The notes below the pieces were generated by a model. It had not been told where the DNA came from and ran no database searches. It was given only the letters and a program-made list of their open reading frames with translations. A program made the position numbers and the translations under genes. Shown here in pieces: positions 46,497 through 54,639 of a stretch of DNA of 64,000 bases. Position 1 is the first letter of the stretch. The number at the start of each line of letters is the position of its first letter. Source of the stretch: SURF-21 sp964529285 (GTDB taxonomy: Bacteria; Actinomycetota; Geothermincolia; Geothermincolales; RBG-13-55-18); the NCBI GenBank assembly GCA_964529285.1, contig CAZGWK010000005.1, forward strand, positions 1 to 64,000. The letters run 5' to 3'.

Positions 46497-47566
46497 GTCC
46501 TCCTGTAGCCCCTTATAAGGATGTACAGGAACAGGGGAGCGCCCATGAAAGCGGTTATGGCCCCTACGGGCAGGACGATGGGCGCGATGATGGTCCTGCT
46601 CAAGGTATCCGAGGCCACGAGTATGAATGCGCCCATGGCGCAGGAGCCGGGTATGAGGTAGCGGTAATCGCTGCCGATCATCCTGCGCATTATGTGGGGG
46701 CTCACGAGGCCGAGAAAGGCGATGATCCCCAGGAAGGAGACCGCGACCGCCGTGACCAGGGAGGCCAGGAACATCCCCACCATCCTCGTCCTCCCGACGT
46801 TCACCCCCAGGCTGCTGGCGGTATCGTCGCCGCTCTCCAGGGCGTTGAAGTTCCAGCGGTTGAGGATGAAATACGCCGTGACGGGAAAGGTGAGCGCCGC
46901 CATGATCGCCAGCTCCTGCCAGGAAGCGCGACCGACGTCACCGAAGGTCCAGAAGACTATGGACGCCACCTGCACGTCGTTGGCGAAATACTGCGTGATC
47001 ACGGTGCCGGCGGTGAAGAGGGAACCGAAGGCGACTCCGGCCAGGATCATGGCCTCGGGGGTTATCCCCTTGTACCTGGCCAGGATCAATATGGCGAAGG
47101 TGGCGGACAGTGCCCCCGCGAAAGCGGCCACCGTGACCAGGTAGGGGTTCTTGATCAACACGGCGTCGGCGCCGCTGCTCTGCACGCTACCCGCCCCCAT
47201 GGCCACGATGGCCACGGCCGCTCCGAACGCCGCACCCTGCGATATTCCGAGGGTGTAATCGGATGCCAGCGGGTTGAGGAGCACGCCCTGCATGATGCAG
47301 CCCGCGACGGACAGGCCTATGCCCGCCACTATCGCCGCCAGTACGCGCACCAGCCGGATGTTGATCACGATCTGGGTGGTGCGCTCGTCCGCCTGCCCCA
47401 CCAGTGCTTTCAGCACATCGAGCGGGGAGACGCCCGCCGAGCCCAGCGCCATGGCGATCACCGCCAGTATCAGGGTAGCGGCGACCACCGCGGCTATCAC
47501 CATGACCTTCCTCCTGGTGTAGCCGCGGTATCCCTCCTGCGCCGTCTCCACGGTCGCCGTGGTCAC
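46493..47566 (-). CDS. ABC transporter permease, FecCD/BtuC type
   Basis: A 357-residue membrane protein with about ten helices. NPLASDYTLGISQGAAFGAA is the FecCD signature, and AFLGLVSPHIMRRMIGSDYRYL is the coupling region that contacts the ATPase. The size is ordinary. Starts 53 bp after the binding-protein stop, in one operon. It carries chelated metal (iron siderophore, cobalamin, haem, molybdate or tungstate) across the membrane. Confidence 0.95.
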   Translation of the reverse strand: MTTATVETAQEGYRGYTRRKVMVIAAVVAATLILAVIAMALGSAGVSPLDVLKALVGQADERTTQIVINIRLVRVLAAIVAGIGLSVAGCIMQGVLLNPLASDYTLGISQGAAFGAAVAIVAMGAGSVQSSGADAVLIKNPYLVTVAAFAGALSATFAILILARYKGITPEAMILAGVAFGSLFTAGTVITQYFANDVQVASIVFWTFGDVGRASWQELAIMAALTFPVTAYFILNRWNFNALESGDDTASSLGVNVGRTRMVGMFLASLVTAVAVSFLGIIAFLGLVSPHIMRRMIGSDYRYLIPGSCAMGAFILVASDTLSRTIIAPIVLPVGAITAFMGAPLFLYILIRGYRRT

Positions 47567-47619
47567 GTCAGGCTCACCCGCTCCTTCCTAAACTCCGGCA
47601 TCACCGGCTTGCAGCGCCA

Positions 47620-48741
47620 TCATTGTGAGGACGGATCGAGCTGCACAAAACCCCCGAAGTCCTGGGCCATCTGCTCGTACATGGCCTCGCCGAGCAGTAA
47701 TTCGTAGATCTCGTCGGCCTTCTCGACGGGGTCTATGTCCTCGAAGGCGTCCGGGAATACGGTCTTGCCCATGAAATAGGAGTCGGCGATGGCGGTGTCG
47801 ATATTGGTGGTGTAATAGTTATAGGGCAGGTAGCCGTAGAAGTCGCCGTTCTTAAGGGCCTGCAGCGAATCGTAGAGACCGGGGTTGGTCCTGTAATCCT
47901 CCACCACCATTCCGTAACCCGACTCGTCTATGAAGATTATTTCAGGGTCCCACTCCAGGAGCTTCTCTTTGTCTATCATGACGCTGCCGCCGGTTCCCGT
48001 CTCGTCCACCACGTTCACGGCGTTTATGGCGTCCAGGGACGGAAAGCTGCCCTGGGTGCTCTCTATGCCATGGGTACCTTTCATGCCCAGACCTCCCACG
48101 TAAACGGTGGGCTTGTCGGATTCGGGGATGTCGGCGGTGCGCTCATCCAGGTCGGCCTGGCAGTCTTTGATGTAATCGATCACATCCTGCGCCCGTTGGG
48201 TGCTTCCCGTTATCTCGCCGACGAGGGCGATGGATGATAAGACCTCCTCATCGAAGGTGCCCAAGGCACCGTAGCTCAGCACCACCACCGGTATTCCCGT
48301 CTTTGATTGCAGCTCGTCCGCCTTGGCCGAGTCCACCAGGTAGGCCACGAATATCACGTCGGGGTCCACGGTGATCAGCATCTCCGGGTCGGGCGTGGAA
48401 TCCGGCCCTCCCTGGCCGATGACGGGAAGGTCGAGCAGTTGCGGGTTCGCAATGATATACGGCCTCCCTGTGGACCACTGCAGCTCCATGTTCTCTATAC
48501 CCACCACCTTGTCCGCATCGCCCGTGTAGCATACCAGGCGCAGGGCGCCGGGCCCGATGGCCGTCACCCTCTCCACCGGCCCGGTGATCTCCACCTCGCG
48601 CCCGGCCAGGTCGGTGACGACTATGCTCTGCGGTCCGTTGGCATCGTCGTCTCCGGAATCGTTGCCGCAGCCGGCGAGCAACATTGCGGTCAGCGCTATT
48701 ACCGCCAGCATGACGATGATGATCATGGGTCTCTTTTTCAT
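47620..48741 (-). CDS. Metal-chelate ABC transporter substrate-binding lipoprotein (FecB/BtuF type)
   Basis: A 373-residue protein from MKKRPMIIIVML, preceded by AAAGGAGC. The lipobox LLAGC puts the lipid-attached cysteine at residue 25. After an acidic linker (NDSGDDDANG) comes a class III binding fold: VVTDLAGREVEITGPVERV opens lobe 1 and PEMLITVDPDVIFVAY lies before the interlobe helix. Many aspartate, tyrosine and glutamate residues line the C-terminal lobe. It could bind a siderophore, cobalamin or an oxyanion; no decisive residue pattern is visible. A hairpin lies just upstream. Confidence 0.92.
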   Translation of the reverse strand: MKKRPMIIIVMLAVIALTAMLLAGCGNDSGDDDANGPQSIVVTDLAGREVEITGPVERVTAIGPGALRLVCYTGDADKVVGIENMELQWSTGRPYIIANPQLLDLPVIGQGGPDSTPDPEMLITVDPDVIFVAYLVDSAKADELQSKTGIPVVVLSYGALGTFDEEVLSSIALVGEITGSTQRAQDVIDYIKDCQADLDERTADIPESDKPTVYVGGLGMKGTHGIESTQGSFPSLDAINAVNVVDETGTGGSVMIDKEKLLEWDPEIIFIDESGYGMVVEDYRTNPGLYDSLQALKNGDFYGYLPYNYYTTNIDTAIADSYFMGKTVFPDAFEDIDPVEKADEIYELLLGEAMYEQMAQDFGGFVQLDPSSQ

Positions 48742-48786
48742 ACTTACTCTGCTCCTTTCTTTCAAACCGCTCCCTCAAAGCACGAA

Positions 48787-48828
48787 AAGGTCTTCCCTGC
48801 CTGCCTTCGCGGCGGGCGTGAAGACCTT
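48787..48828 (-). terminator. Long hairpin between methyltransferase and binding-protein genes
   Basis: On the minus strand AAGGTCTTC (48820-48828) pairs with GAAGACCTT (48787-48795) around a GC-rich loop, followed by TTCGT. It may partially terminate or stabilise the transcript and so set expression of the lipoprotein relative to the methyltransferase. The T-run is weak. Confidence 0.45.
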
Positions 48829-48949
48829 CTCGGTCGCCGTTCTCGCTTTTCTCTTGCGGTCTACCCGGCTAGAGAGTGTTCAGCCTTCTTGGCTGTCTTT
48901 CTTTTACCGGTACGAAGCGATCTTTCCCTGACCTGCAGACAACGCTTGT

Positions 48950-49552
48950 CTACGCACCTCTATATGCCTGCAACAAGTACGCATCGCTATTATCAGACAA
49001 TATTATTTCCTGGAAACCCGCCCTCCTGAACATGACCTTCATCTCTGGTCCGTCCGGGAGCATGTCCCCGCCCACCTCTCTCCCGATATCATGGTGCATA
49101 GCATTGACCGCATCGCGGCTTTCGTTATGGCATATGGTGACCTTGCCCCCGGGTTTGAGCACGCGGAATATCTCCCGCGCCGCCGACTCCTTGTCCGACA
49201 CGTGGGGAAAACAGTTGTGGCAGATGACCTCGTCGAAGGATTGATCGAGGAAGGGGGTGCGTGATATGTCTGCGTGGATATATTCGACGTTGGGCCTCTC
49301 GTGCTTCTCGCGGGCGATCCACAGCATCCTTTCGGCGATATCCACCGCGGTCACACTTCCGTTTTCTCCTACTGCCTCCAAGAGCCATGGGATTATGAGG
49401 CCGGTTCCGCACCCGACGTCCAGCACCTTGCTTCCAGGTCTTATCCCCAAGCCGCGGATGAGACGCTCGCTTATTGCCATGCGCTCTGCAGCGTGGACAT
49501 CGTCCCAGGTATCCGCCCTCTGGTTGAAGAAGCTCCTGGTCGCCGCCATCAT
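48950..49552 (-). CDS. Class I SAM-dependent methyltransferase
   Basis: A 200-residue methyltransferase: VLDVGCGTGLIIPWLLEAVG (motif I), VTAVDIAERMLWIA and DEVICHNCFPHVSDKESAA. It is of the UbiE/ArsM-like small-molecule type. It is the first gene of a minus-strand operon that continues with the ABC transporter, and stands behind its own promoter and attenuator-like leader. A methyltransferase in this position is common in operons for metal-chelate uptake in anaerobes; what it methylates is unknown. Confidence 0.88.
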   Translation of the reverse strand: MMAATRSFFNQRADTWDDVHAAERMAISERLIRGLGIRPGSKVLDVGCGTGLIIPWLLEAVGENGSVTAVDIAERMLWIAREKHERPNVEYIHADISRTPFLDQSFDEVICHNCFPHVSDKESAAREIFRVLKPGGKVTICHNESRDAVNAMHHDIGREVGGDMLPDGPEMKVMFRRAGFQEIILSDNSDAYLLQAYRGA

Positions 49553-49618
49553 TTTCGAAATCTCCTTTAGTTCGCGAGTTCCGCCCTCACAAAGCGCCGC
49601 CCGTACGGGTGAATCCGT

Positions 49619-49757
49619 AAAAATAAAACCACGAAGGCCGCAGCCTTCGTGGCTACCATTTCATGGTCCGGAAAACAAACTCACCGCAGCGGCTTCATGC
49701 CGCTCATGCACTCTATCTGTCGCCTTTATAATAAAGCAATCTAGACGGTTCTATCAA
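49619..49757 (-). promoter_or_regulatory. Promoter and terminator-containing leader of the methyltransferase/ABC operon
   Basis: On the minus strand TTGATA (49752-49757) and TATTAT (49728-49733) are 18 bp apart. The leader contains the hairpin GCGGC-ATGAA-GCCGC, then ACCAT-GAA-ATGGT, and a strong terminator CCACGAAGG/CCTTCGTGG (49629-49652) followed by TTTTATTTTT. The gene starts about 70 bases later. A terminator between promoter and gene implies regulated read-through. The leader does not match a riboswitch consensus I know; a metal- or cofactor-sensing element would fit the operon. The GAA-loop hairpin directly before the terminator is shared with the 27.5-kb leader. Confidence 0.6.
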
Positions 49758-50081
49758 CTGCAGGTGCCGGCGGCAGAGCGTCTATCAGATTAACCCCCGA
49801 TTCTTGAGAAACCCGGTTATCCGGCATCGCCTACCAGTCTCACGCAGTCACAGGTCCTGAGCTTCCCCCTACTGTGCATTATATTCAATAAATTCGAGAT
49901 AAAAACCGGATGGCGATAGGCCATCCGGTTCCTCTAGTTTGGCCCTTAACCCCACTCGGCTCAATGTACTGATCCAATGATCGTCCAAAATCCTGCAGGA
50001 ATAGAAGGATTTCTGTCGAAATAATATCTAGTGTTATGACTAGATAGTATAGAATATCCGTATGACCTGAAAGGGGGAGAC

Positions 50082-50366
50082 ATGGGTTACCCGACCAAGG
50101 TGCAGCTGATCAGGCGCAAAAAGAGCGAGCAGTGGTACATCAACTTCCCCTCCGCGGTGGCCCAAGCCATGGACTTCTGCCGGGGGGAGACGGTGGAGTG
50201 GTTCGTGAAGGACCGGGCAACGCTGGTACTCAAGCGCCCCTCCGCCCCACCGCTGGAGATCGAGAAGGCTAAAAAAGGGGGCTCTACGGGGAGATCTCCC
50301 GCCTCTTCGAAGACTGCCGGGACTCCTTCGCCAGCCAGCGCAGCTACGAGAGGGCGAAAGCCCTAG
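50082..50366 (+). CDS. Transposase frame 1 (N-terminal part)
   Basis: Starts at ATG after AAAGGGGGAG. About 65 residues (MGYPTKVQLIRRKKSEQWYI onward) resemble the AbrB/SpoVT-like N-terminal segment seen in some IS transposases. At 50271-50281 the sequence AAAAAAGGGGG occurs; beyond it, this frame becomes Ser/Pro-rich and meaningless, while the -1 frame continues as real transposase (GLYGEISRLFEDCRD). So the functional protein requires a frame change at this run, by ribosomal -1 frameshifting or RNA polymerase slippage, or the copy is broken. Confidence 0.75.
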   Translation: MGYPTKVQLIRRKKSEQWYINFPSAVAQAMDFCRGETVEWFVKDRATLVLKRPSAPPLEIEKAKKGGSTGRSPASSKTAGTPSPASAATRGRKP

Positions 50367-50380
50367 CCTTCGCGGAGCTC

Positions 50381-51715
50381 GTGTGTATGGGCAGGCACAC
50401 AGTGACTGGGCTGCTCTGCGCCTCTGGGGCGCAGTTTTCCGACTGGTCCTCCGCCTATCGCCTCTTTTCAAGGGATAGGGTGAACCCGCAGGCCATGCTC
50501 GCCGCGGTGAGGAGGGGCGTGCTGGCCGAGCTCTCGCCCGGCGACCCCCTGGTGGTGGGACTGGACGACACCCTGGTGAGAAAGAGCGGGAAGAAGACGC
50601 AGGGGTCAGGATGGAAGCGCGACCCCCTGGGGCCTCCCTTCTGCAACAACTTTATCTGGGCCCAGCGCTTCCTGCAGGCATCGGCCGCCCTGCCCGCATC
50701 CTCAGGCCCCTCCCCGGCGCGCATGATTCCGGTAGCCTTCGCCCATGCCCCCACGCCGCCGAAACCATCGCGGCGTGCGGGCGAGTGGGAGTGGCACCTC
50801 TGGAAGCAGCGGATGCGCGAGGAAAGCCTGCCCCGCCGGGGGGCGGAGATGGTGGCGGGCCTGCGCCGCTCCCTCGACTCGGAGGGAGAGGAGGAGAGGA
50901 AGATCGTGGTGGTGGCCGACGGCGGCTACACCAACGGGAGGATGATCAAAAACCTCCCCGAGCGGACCACCTTCATCGGCAGGTTGCGCGCAGACGCCAA
51001 GCTCTACCTGCCTCCGGAGGAAAGAAGCGGGATCCGTCGGGGCCGCAGACTCCTCTACGGGGATCGGGCCCCCACTCCGGAGGAGATCAGGGGAAACGAT
51101 GCCATTGCCTGGCAGGAGGTGCGCGTGCACGCTGCGGGCAAGGTGCACGACTTCAGGATAAAGACTATCTTCCCCTTGCTTTGGAGGGCTGCGGGGCCAC
51201 TTCCTTTGCGCCTGATCGTGATCGCCCCGCTCGCCTACCGCCCCCGTAAGGGAAGCCGCTTGCTCTACCGCAAGCCCGCCTACCTCATCTCCACCGATCC
51301 CGATCTCGACGTGGCCAAGGCCATCCAGTATTACGTGTGGCGTTGGGACCTGGAGGTCAACTTCCGCGAGGAGAAGCAGCTCATGGGGATGGGCGAGGCC
51401 CAGGTGCGCCACGCATCATCCGTGGAGAAGGCCCCGGCTTTCGCGGTGGCCTCCTATGCCATGCTGCTTCTGGCCGCACATCGCGCCTTTGGTGCGGCAA
51501 GGGTTCCCGGGGCTATCCCGCCCCCCAAGTGGAGGGCATCTACATCCAAGCCACGCGCCAGTACCGCGGATCTCGTCCAGCAACTCAGATACGAGCTATG
51601 GGGCAGATCACTGGGTAACCATAATTTCTCCGGCTTCGTGAACGGGCGCCCCCATGTCATGAAGCCCGAGAAATGCGATCCCGACCTCGCCAGCGCCGTT
51701 CTCTATGCGGCCTGA
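50381..51715 (+). CDS. Transposase frame 2 (DDE catalytic part)
   Basis: Open from about 50280; the first in-frame start is GTG 50381. This 444-residue part holds the catalytic triad of an IS4/IS701-clan DDE transposase: Asp in VVGLDDTLVRKSGKK, Asp in VVVADGGYTNGRM, and Glu in WDLEVNFREEKQLMGMGEAQ (the YREK-like box). I could not settle the family. It is full length apart from the N-terminus supplied by frame 1. Confidence 0.88.
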   Translation: MCMGRHTVTGLLCASGAQFSDWSSAYRLFSRDRVNPQAMLAAVRRGVLAELSPGDPLVVGLDDTLVRKSGKKTQGSGWKRDPLGPPFCNNFIWAQRFLQASAALPASSGPSPARMIPVAFAHAPTPPKPSRRAGEWEWHLWKQRMREESLPRRGAEMVAGLRRSLDSEGEEERKIVVVADGGYTNGRMIKNLPERTTFIGRLRADAKLYLPPEERSGIRRGRRLLYGDRAPTPEEIRGNDAIAWQEVRVHAAGKVHDFRIKTIFPLLWRAAGPLPLRLIVIAPLAYRPRKGSRLLYRKPAYLISTDPDLDVAKAIQYYVWRWDLEVNFREEKQLMGMGEAQVRHASSVEKAPAFAVASYAMLLLAAHRAFGAARVPGAIPPPKWRASTSKPRASTADLVQQLRYELWGRSLGNHNFSGFVNGRPHVMKPEKCDPDLASAVLYAA

Positions 51716-51860
51716 CGAGCATGGAGGGTCTCGAGATGGCTTCATCGTCTACCAGAAAAGGGCCAAAGTAGAGAAACCGGATGGCGATAGGCCATCCGGT
51801 TCCCCCCAAACCCCCCTACGCTAAACTCTTCACGCCCATGTAAATCTGCGCCTATGAGTA

Positions 51861-53465
51861 TCAGTAAGCCCCGTCCGAGGAGACGATCGCCGAGAAAGTC
51901 CTGATGATGATCTTGAAGTCCGTCCACACCGACCAGGTCTCGATGTAGTAGAGGTCGAGCTTGATCATCTCGTCGAAGGGAAGGTCGCTGCGGCCGCTTA
52001 CCTGCCACAGTCCGGTTATCCCTGGCTTTACGTTGAGCCTCTGCTTGTGCCACTCCTTGTACTCCTGGACCTCTTCCTTGATATGGGGCCTGGGACCGAC
52101 CATGCTCATCTTGCCCGTGAGGACGTTGAACAGCTGCGGCAGTTCGTCGATGCTGAACTTGCGTATCAATTTGCCCACCCGCGTAATGCGGGGATCTTCC
52201 TGGACCTTCCAGCACAGCCAGCCGTGCTCGGCTGCCGTATCTCCGTTGACCATCTCCTCCTGCATCTTGCTGGCGCCGTCCACCATGGAGCGGAATTTCA
52301 GGCATTCGAAACACTTGCCGTTCTTACCAACCCTCTTGTGGCGGAAAAATACCGGGCCGGGAGAATCAAGCTTGATGGCGATGGCGGTCACCAGGAGTAT
52401 CGGCCAGACCAGCATGAGGGCGATGGCGCCGAGCACGTAGTCCTCGGCGGACTTGAGCAGCTTCTTATAGCCCTCGATCTTCTTCTCGCGCAGGCGGATG
52501 AGGGGGATGCCCCCTATTTCGTTGACCGTTATCTCGTCGGTGATCACCTCGAAGAGGCGGGGGACGATGGAGCACTCCACGCCCATCTTGTTGCATCGCG
52601 ACGCAAGGTCCAGGAGCTGCTCCGCGGTGGTGCCGGTGAAGGCGATGACCACCTTCTCCACGTCGAAGTCACCGATGATGCGGGTGAGGTCTTTCAATCC
52701 GCCCAGCACGCACATGTCCTGCAGCTCCGGCTCCTTGAATTCCGTGTACAAGGGGTCGTCATCTATAAAACCTATGGGTTGCAGGCCGAAAGAATCATGC
52801 CTTTGCAGCTTGCGTGCGACTTCCTTTCCCACTTTTCCCGAGCCTATGATGAGGGTATTGCGCATGACGACGTCGCTGATACCGAAGGCGGAGAGGATAA
52901 ACTGCAGCATGAAGCGGCTGGCGAACAGGAAGACGATGGCGAATCCCCAGTAAAAGACCAGGAATCCGCGGATCGAAATCGAGGAGCCGAGCAGGAAAGA
53001 CGTTACGAGCAGGAAAACAAGATAGACATTCACCGCTCCCACGATCTTGGGTATGCGGTCCAGGATGCGCACGCGCGTACGCGTGTCGTACATCCCGCAT
53101 ATCTTTAGGGCGAAGAACAGGATGGGGGATGTCAACAGCATGGCCAAGGCGATGCTGCTGAGAGCGGCCATGTTTTCCGGCGGGAAGATACGGACCATGT
53201 AGGCGTTCTCGAAACGGAGCCAGTAGGCGAACCACACGGCCCCGAGGAATGCCAGCCCATCCACGAACAGGCGCGTGACGACGCGGGCTACGACCTCGGC
53301 CTGCTTGGAAACCGGGCGCTCGAACAGGCTCCTCTCCGCCGCGGAGAGGAGCGCCATCAGTTCCTCGTCCGTGATCTTACCTGCTTCGGGCAAGGCCAGC
53401 TGCGGAATAACCGAGGTGACCTCGGTCTCAGACAACACGTTTTTCGTCAGTTGTTGTTGCTCCAT
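51861..53465 (-). CDS. Undecaprenyl-phosphate sugar phosphotransferase (WbaP/CpsE type)
   Basis: A 534-residue protein that starts glycan assembly by moving a sugar-1-phosphate to undecaprenyl phosphate. Residues 60-190 contain four or five membrane helices, 190-330 a CoA-binding-like cytoplasmic domain (TLIIGSGKVGKEVARKLQ), and 345-534 the catalytic bacterial sugar transferase domain: FFRHKRVGKNGKCFECLKFR, RKFSIDELPQLFNVL and GPRP with PGITGLWQVSGRSD. The last four residues SDGAY match the common tail. Its start overlaps the upstream GT4 by 38 bp, so they are one unit. Confidence 0.94.
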   Translation of the reverse strand: MEQQQLTKNVLSETEVTSVIPQLALPEAGKITDEELMALLSAAERSLFERPVSKQAEVVARVVTRLFVDGLAFLGAVWFAYWLRFENAYMVRIFPPENMAALSSIALAMLLTSPILFFALKICGMYDTRTRVRILDRIPKIVGAVNVYLVFLLVTSFLLGSSISIRGFLVFYWGFAIVFLFASRFMLQFILSAFGISDVVMRNTLIIGSGKVGKEVARKLQRHDSFGLQPIGFIDDDPLYTEFKEPELQDMCVLGGLKDLTRIIGDFDVEKVVIAFTGTTAEQLLDLASRCNKMGVECSIVPRLFEVITDEITVNEIGGIPLIRLREKKIEGYKKLLKSAEDYVLGAIALMLVWPILLVTAIAIKLDSPGPVFFRHKRVGKNGKCFECLKFRSMVDGASKMQEEMVNGDTAAEHGWLCWKVQEDPRITRVGKLIRKFSIDELPQLFNVLTGKMSMVGPRPHIKEEVQEYKEWHKQRLNVKPGITGLWQVSGRSDLPFDEMIKLDLYYIETWSVWTDFKIIIRTFSAIVSSDGAY

Positions 53466-54639
53466 GCTCCCCCTCCGCTTTTGCGTCTTGTGCGGGCACG
53501 CTCGCCAGGTGCCCCACTTTGGTCAGAGTAGCCGGATTATCCGAAAAGCGCTTCCACGCTTCATTCACGTAACCTCTTATATGTTCCTTGAAAACCTCTA
53601 AATCAAACCTCAAGGCCTGCTGTCGTGCCTTTTGGGGATCAAAACGTCCCGGGTCGAAATTCTTTACACTCTCCATGAGCGAGTCGGTGTCCTGGCGGTC
53701 GAAGAACATCCCCGTCTCTCCCTCCAACACCGTCTCCAGCGCGCCCCCGGCGCGGTAGGCGATGACGGGACGGCCGGCGGCCATGGCCTCCAGGGGAACG
53801 ATGCCGAAGTCCTCTTCCTGCGGGAAGATCAGGGCCTGGCAGCGCGAGTAGAGCTCGCCGAGATCCGCGTCGGATACCCGCCCCAGGAACTCTATATTCG
53901 GGCTAGCCATGTCACGCAGCGATTCCAACTCCGAACCCGTTCCCGCTACCTTGAGGGGCAGACCCAGCCTGTTGAAAGCCTCGACGACGATATCCGCCCG
54001 CTTATAGGGGATCAACCTGCCCACCAGCAGGAAATAGTCGTCTACGCAAGGGGAGATCCCGAGCCAGGACGTGTTCACGGGTGGATAGATGACATCGGCA
54101 TCTCGGCGATAGTATTTCTTGATTCGCTTTGCCACGTGTCTGCTTATGGCCACGAAAAGGTCTACGCGGTCCGCCGCGCAGCGGTCCCAGACCCTCAGGT
54201 AATTCGTCATGTAGGGCATTACCGCCTTGACCAGGGGGTTCAGGATTCCGAAGCGCGGGTTCTCCAGGTAGTGGTGGTATCCGCTCCAGTAGTAGCGAAT
54301 GGGCGTGTAGCAGTAGCAGATATGCAGGGTATCCGGCTTGGTGATGACCCCCTTCGCCTCGGCGTGACTGGAGGATATCACCACGTCGAACTCCGAGAGA
54401 TCAAAGCGTTCGAAGGCCACGGTGCGCAGGAAGGGAAAGGCCTGGTGCCTGGTCCGGGCCCCGGGTATCCTCTGCATGAAAGAGGTCCTGACGTCGGCAT
54501 CCGCAAGCTGCGGGAACTCCTCGGGGACGAACACGGAGGTATGTACGGGAGCCTCGGGATACATCTCGTGCAGAGCTAGAAGCACCCTCTCCGAGCCCGC
54601 CAGGTTTGTGAGCCATTCGTGTACCAGGGCTACTCTCAT
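53428..54639 (-). CDS. Glycosyltransferase family 4 (mannosyltransferase-like)
   Basis: A 403-residue GT4 enzyme. MRVALVHEWLTNLAGSERVL is the typical WbaZ/capsule mannosyltransferase start. SSSHAEAKGVITKPDTLHIC and YCYTPIRYYW mark the acceptor domain, and FPQEEDFGIVPLEAMAAGRP the donor site. It probably adds the second sugar onto the lipid carrier charged by the phosphotransferase encoded next. It is the first gene of that pair, with a 500-bp regulatory region upstream. Confidence 0.92.
   Translation of the reverse strand: MRVALVHEWLTNLAGSERVLLALHEMYPEAPVHTSVFVPEEFPQLADADVRTSFMQRIPGARTRHQAFPFLRTVAFERFDLSEFDVVISSSHAEAKGVITKPDTLHICYCYTPIRYYWSGYHHYLENPRFGILNPLVKAVMPYMTNYLRVWDRCAADRVDLFVAISRHVAKRIKKYYRRDADVIYPPVNTSWLGISPCVDDYFLLVGRLIPYKRADIVVEAFNRLGLPLKVAGTGSELESLRDMASPNIEFLGRVSDADLGELYSRCQALIFPQEEDFGIVPLEAMAAGRPVIAYRAGGALETVLEGETGMFFDRQDTDSLMESVKNFDPGRFDPQKARQQALRFDLEVFKEHIRGYVNEAWKRFSDNPATLTKVGHLASVPAQDAKAEGEHGATTTDEKRVV

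Larger units (their letters stand above)
49903..51803 (+). mobile_element. Insertion sequence with DDE transposase, flanked by 30-bp palindromic direct repeats
   Basis: The element contains one transposase split over two frames. Its inner ends are inverted repeats: CTCTAGTTTGGCCCTT at 49932-49947 and AAGGGCCAAAGTAGAG at 51758-51773 (one mismatch). Outside each is the same 30-bp sequence in the same orientation (49903-49932 and 51774-51803), itself a palindrome AACCGGATGGC-GATAG-GCCATCCGGTT. The identical orientation means the palindromes are direct repeats: either an unusually long target duplication, or the element targets a palindromic repeat. It sits between the ABC operon and the sugar phosphotransferase gene. 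Confidence 0.85.

Noticed and set aside
49629..49730. Moco riboswitch upstream of the methyltransferase/ABC operon
   Set aside because: CCGGACC followed by GGTAGCC recalls part of the Moco pattern, but the order of helices and the remaining conserved blocks do not fit.
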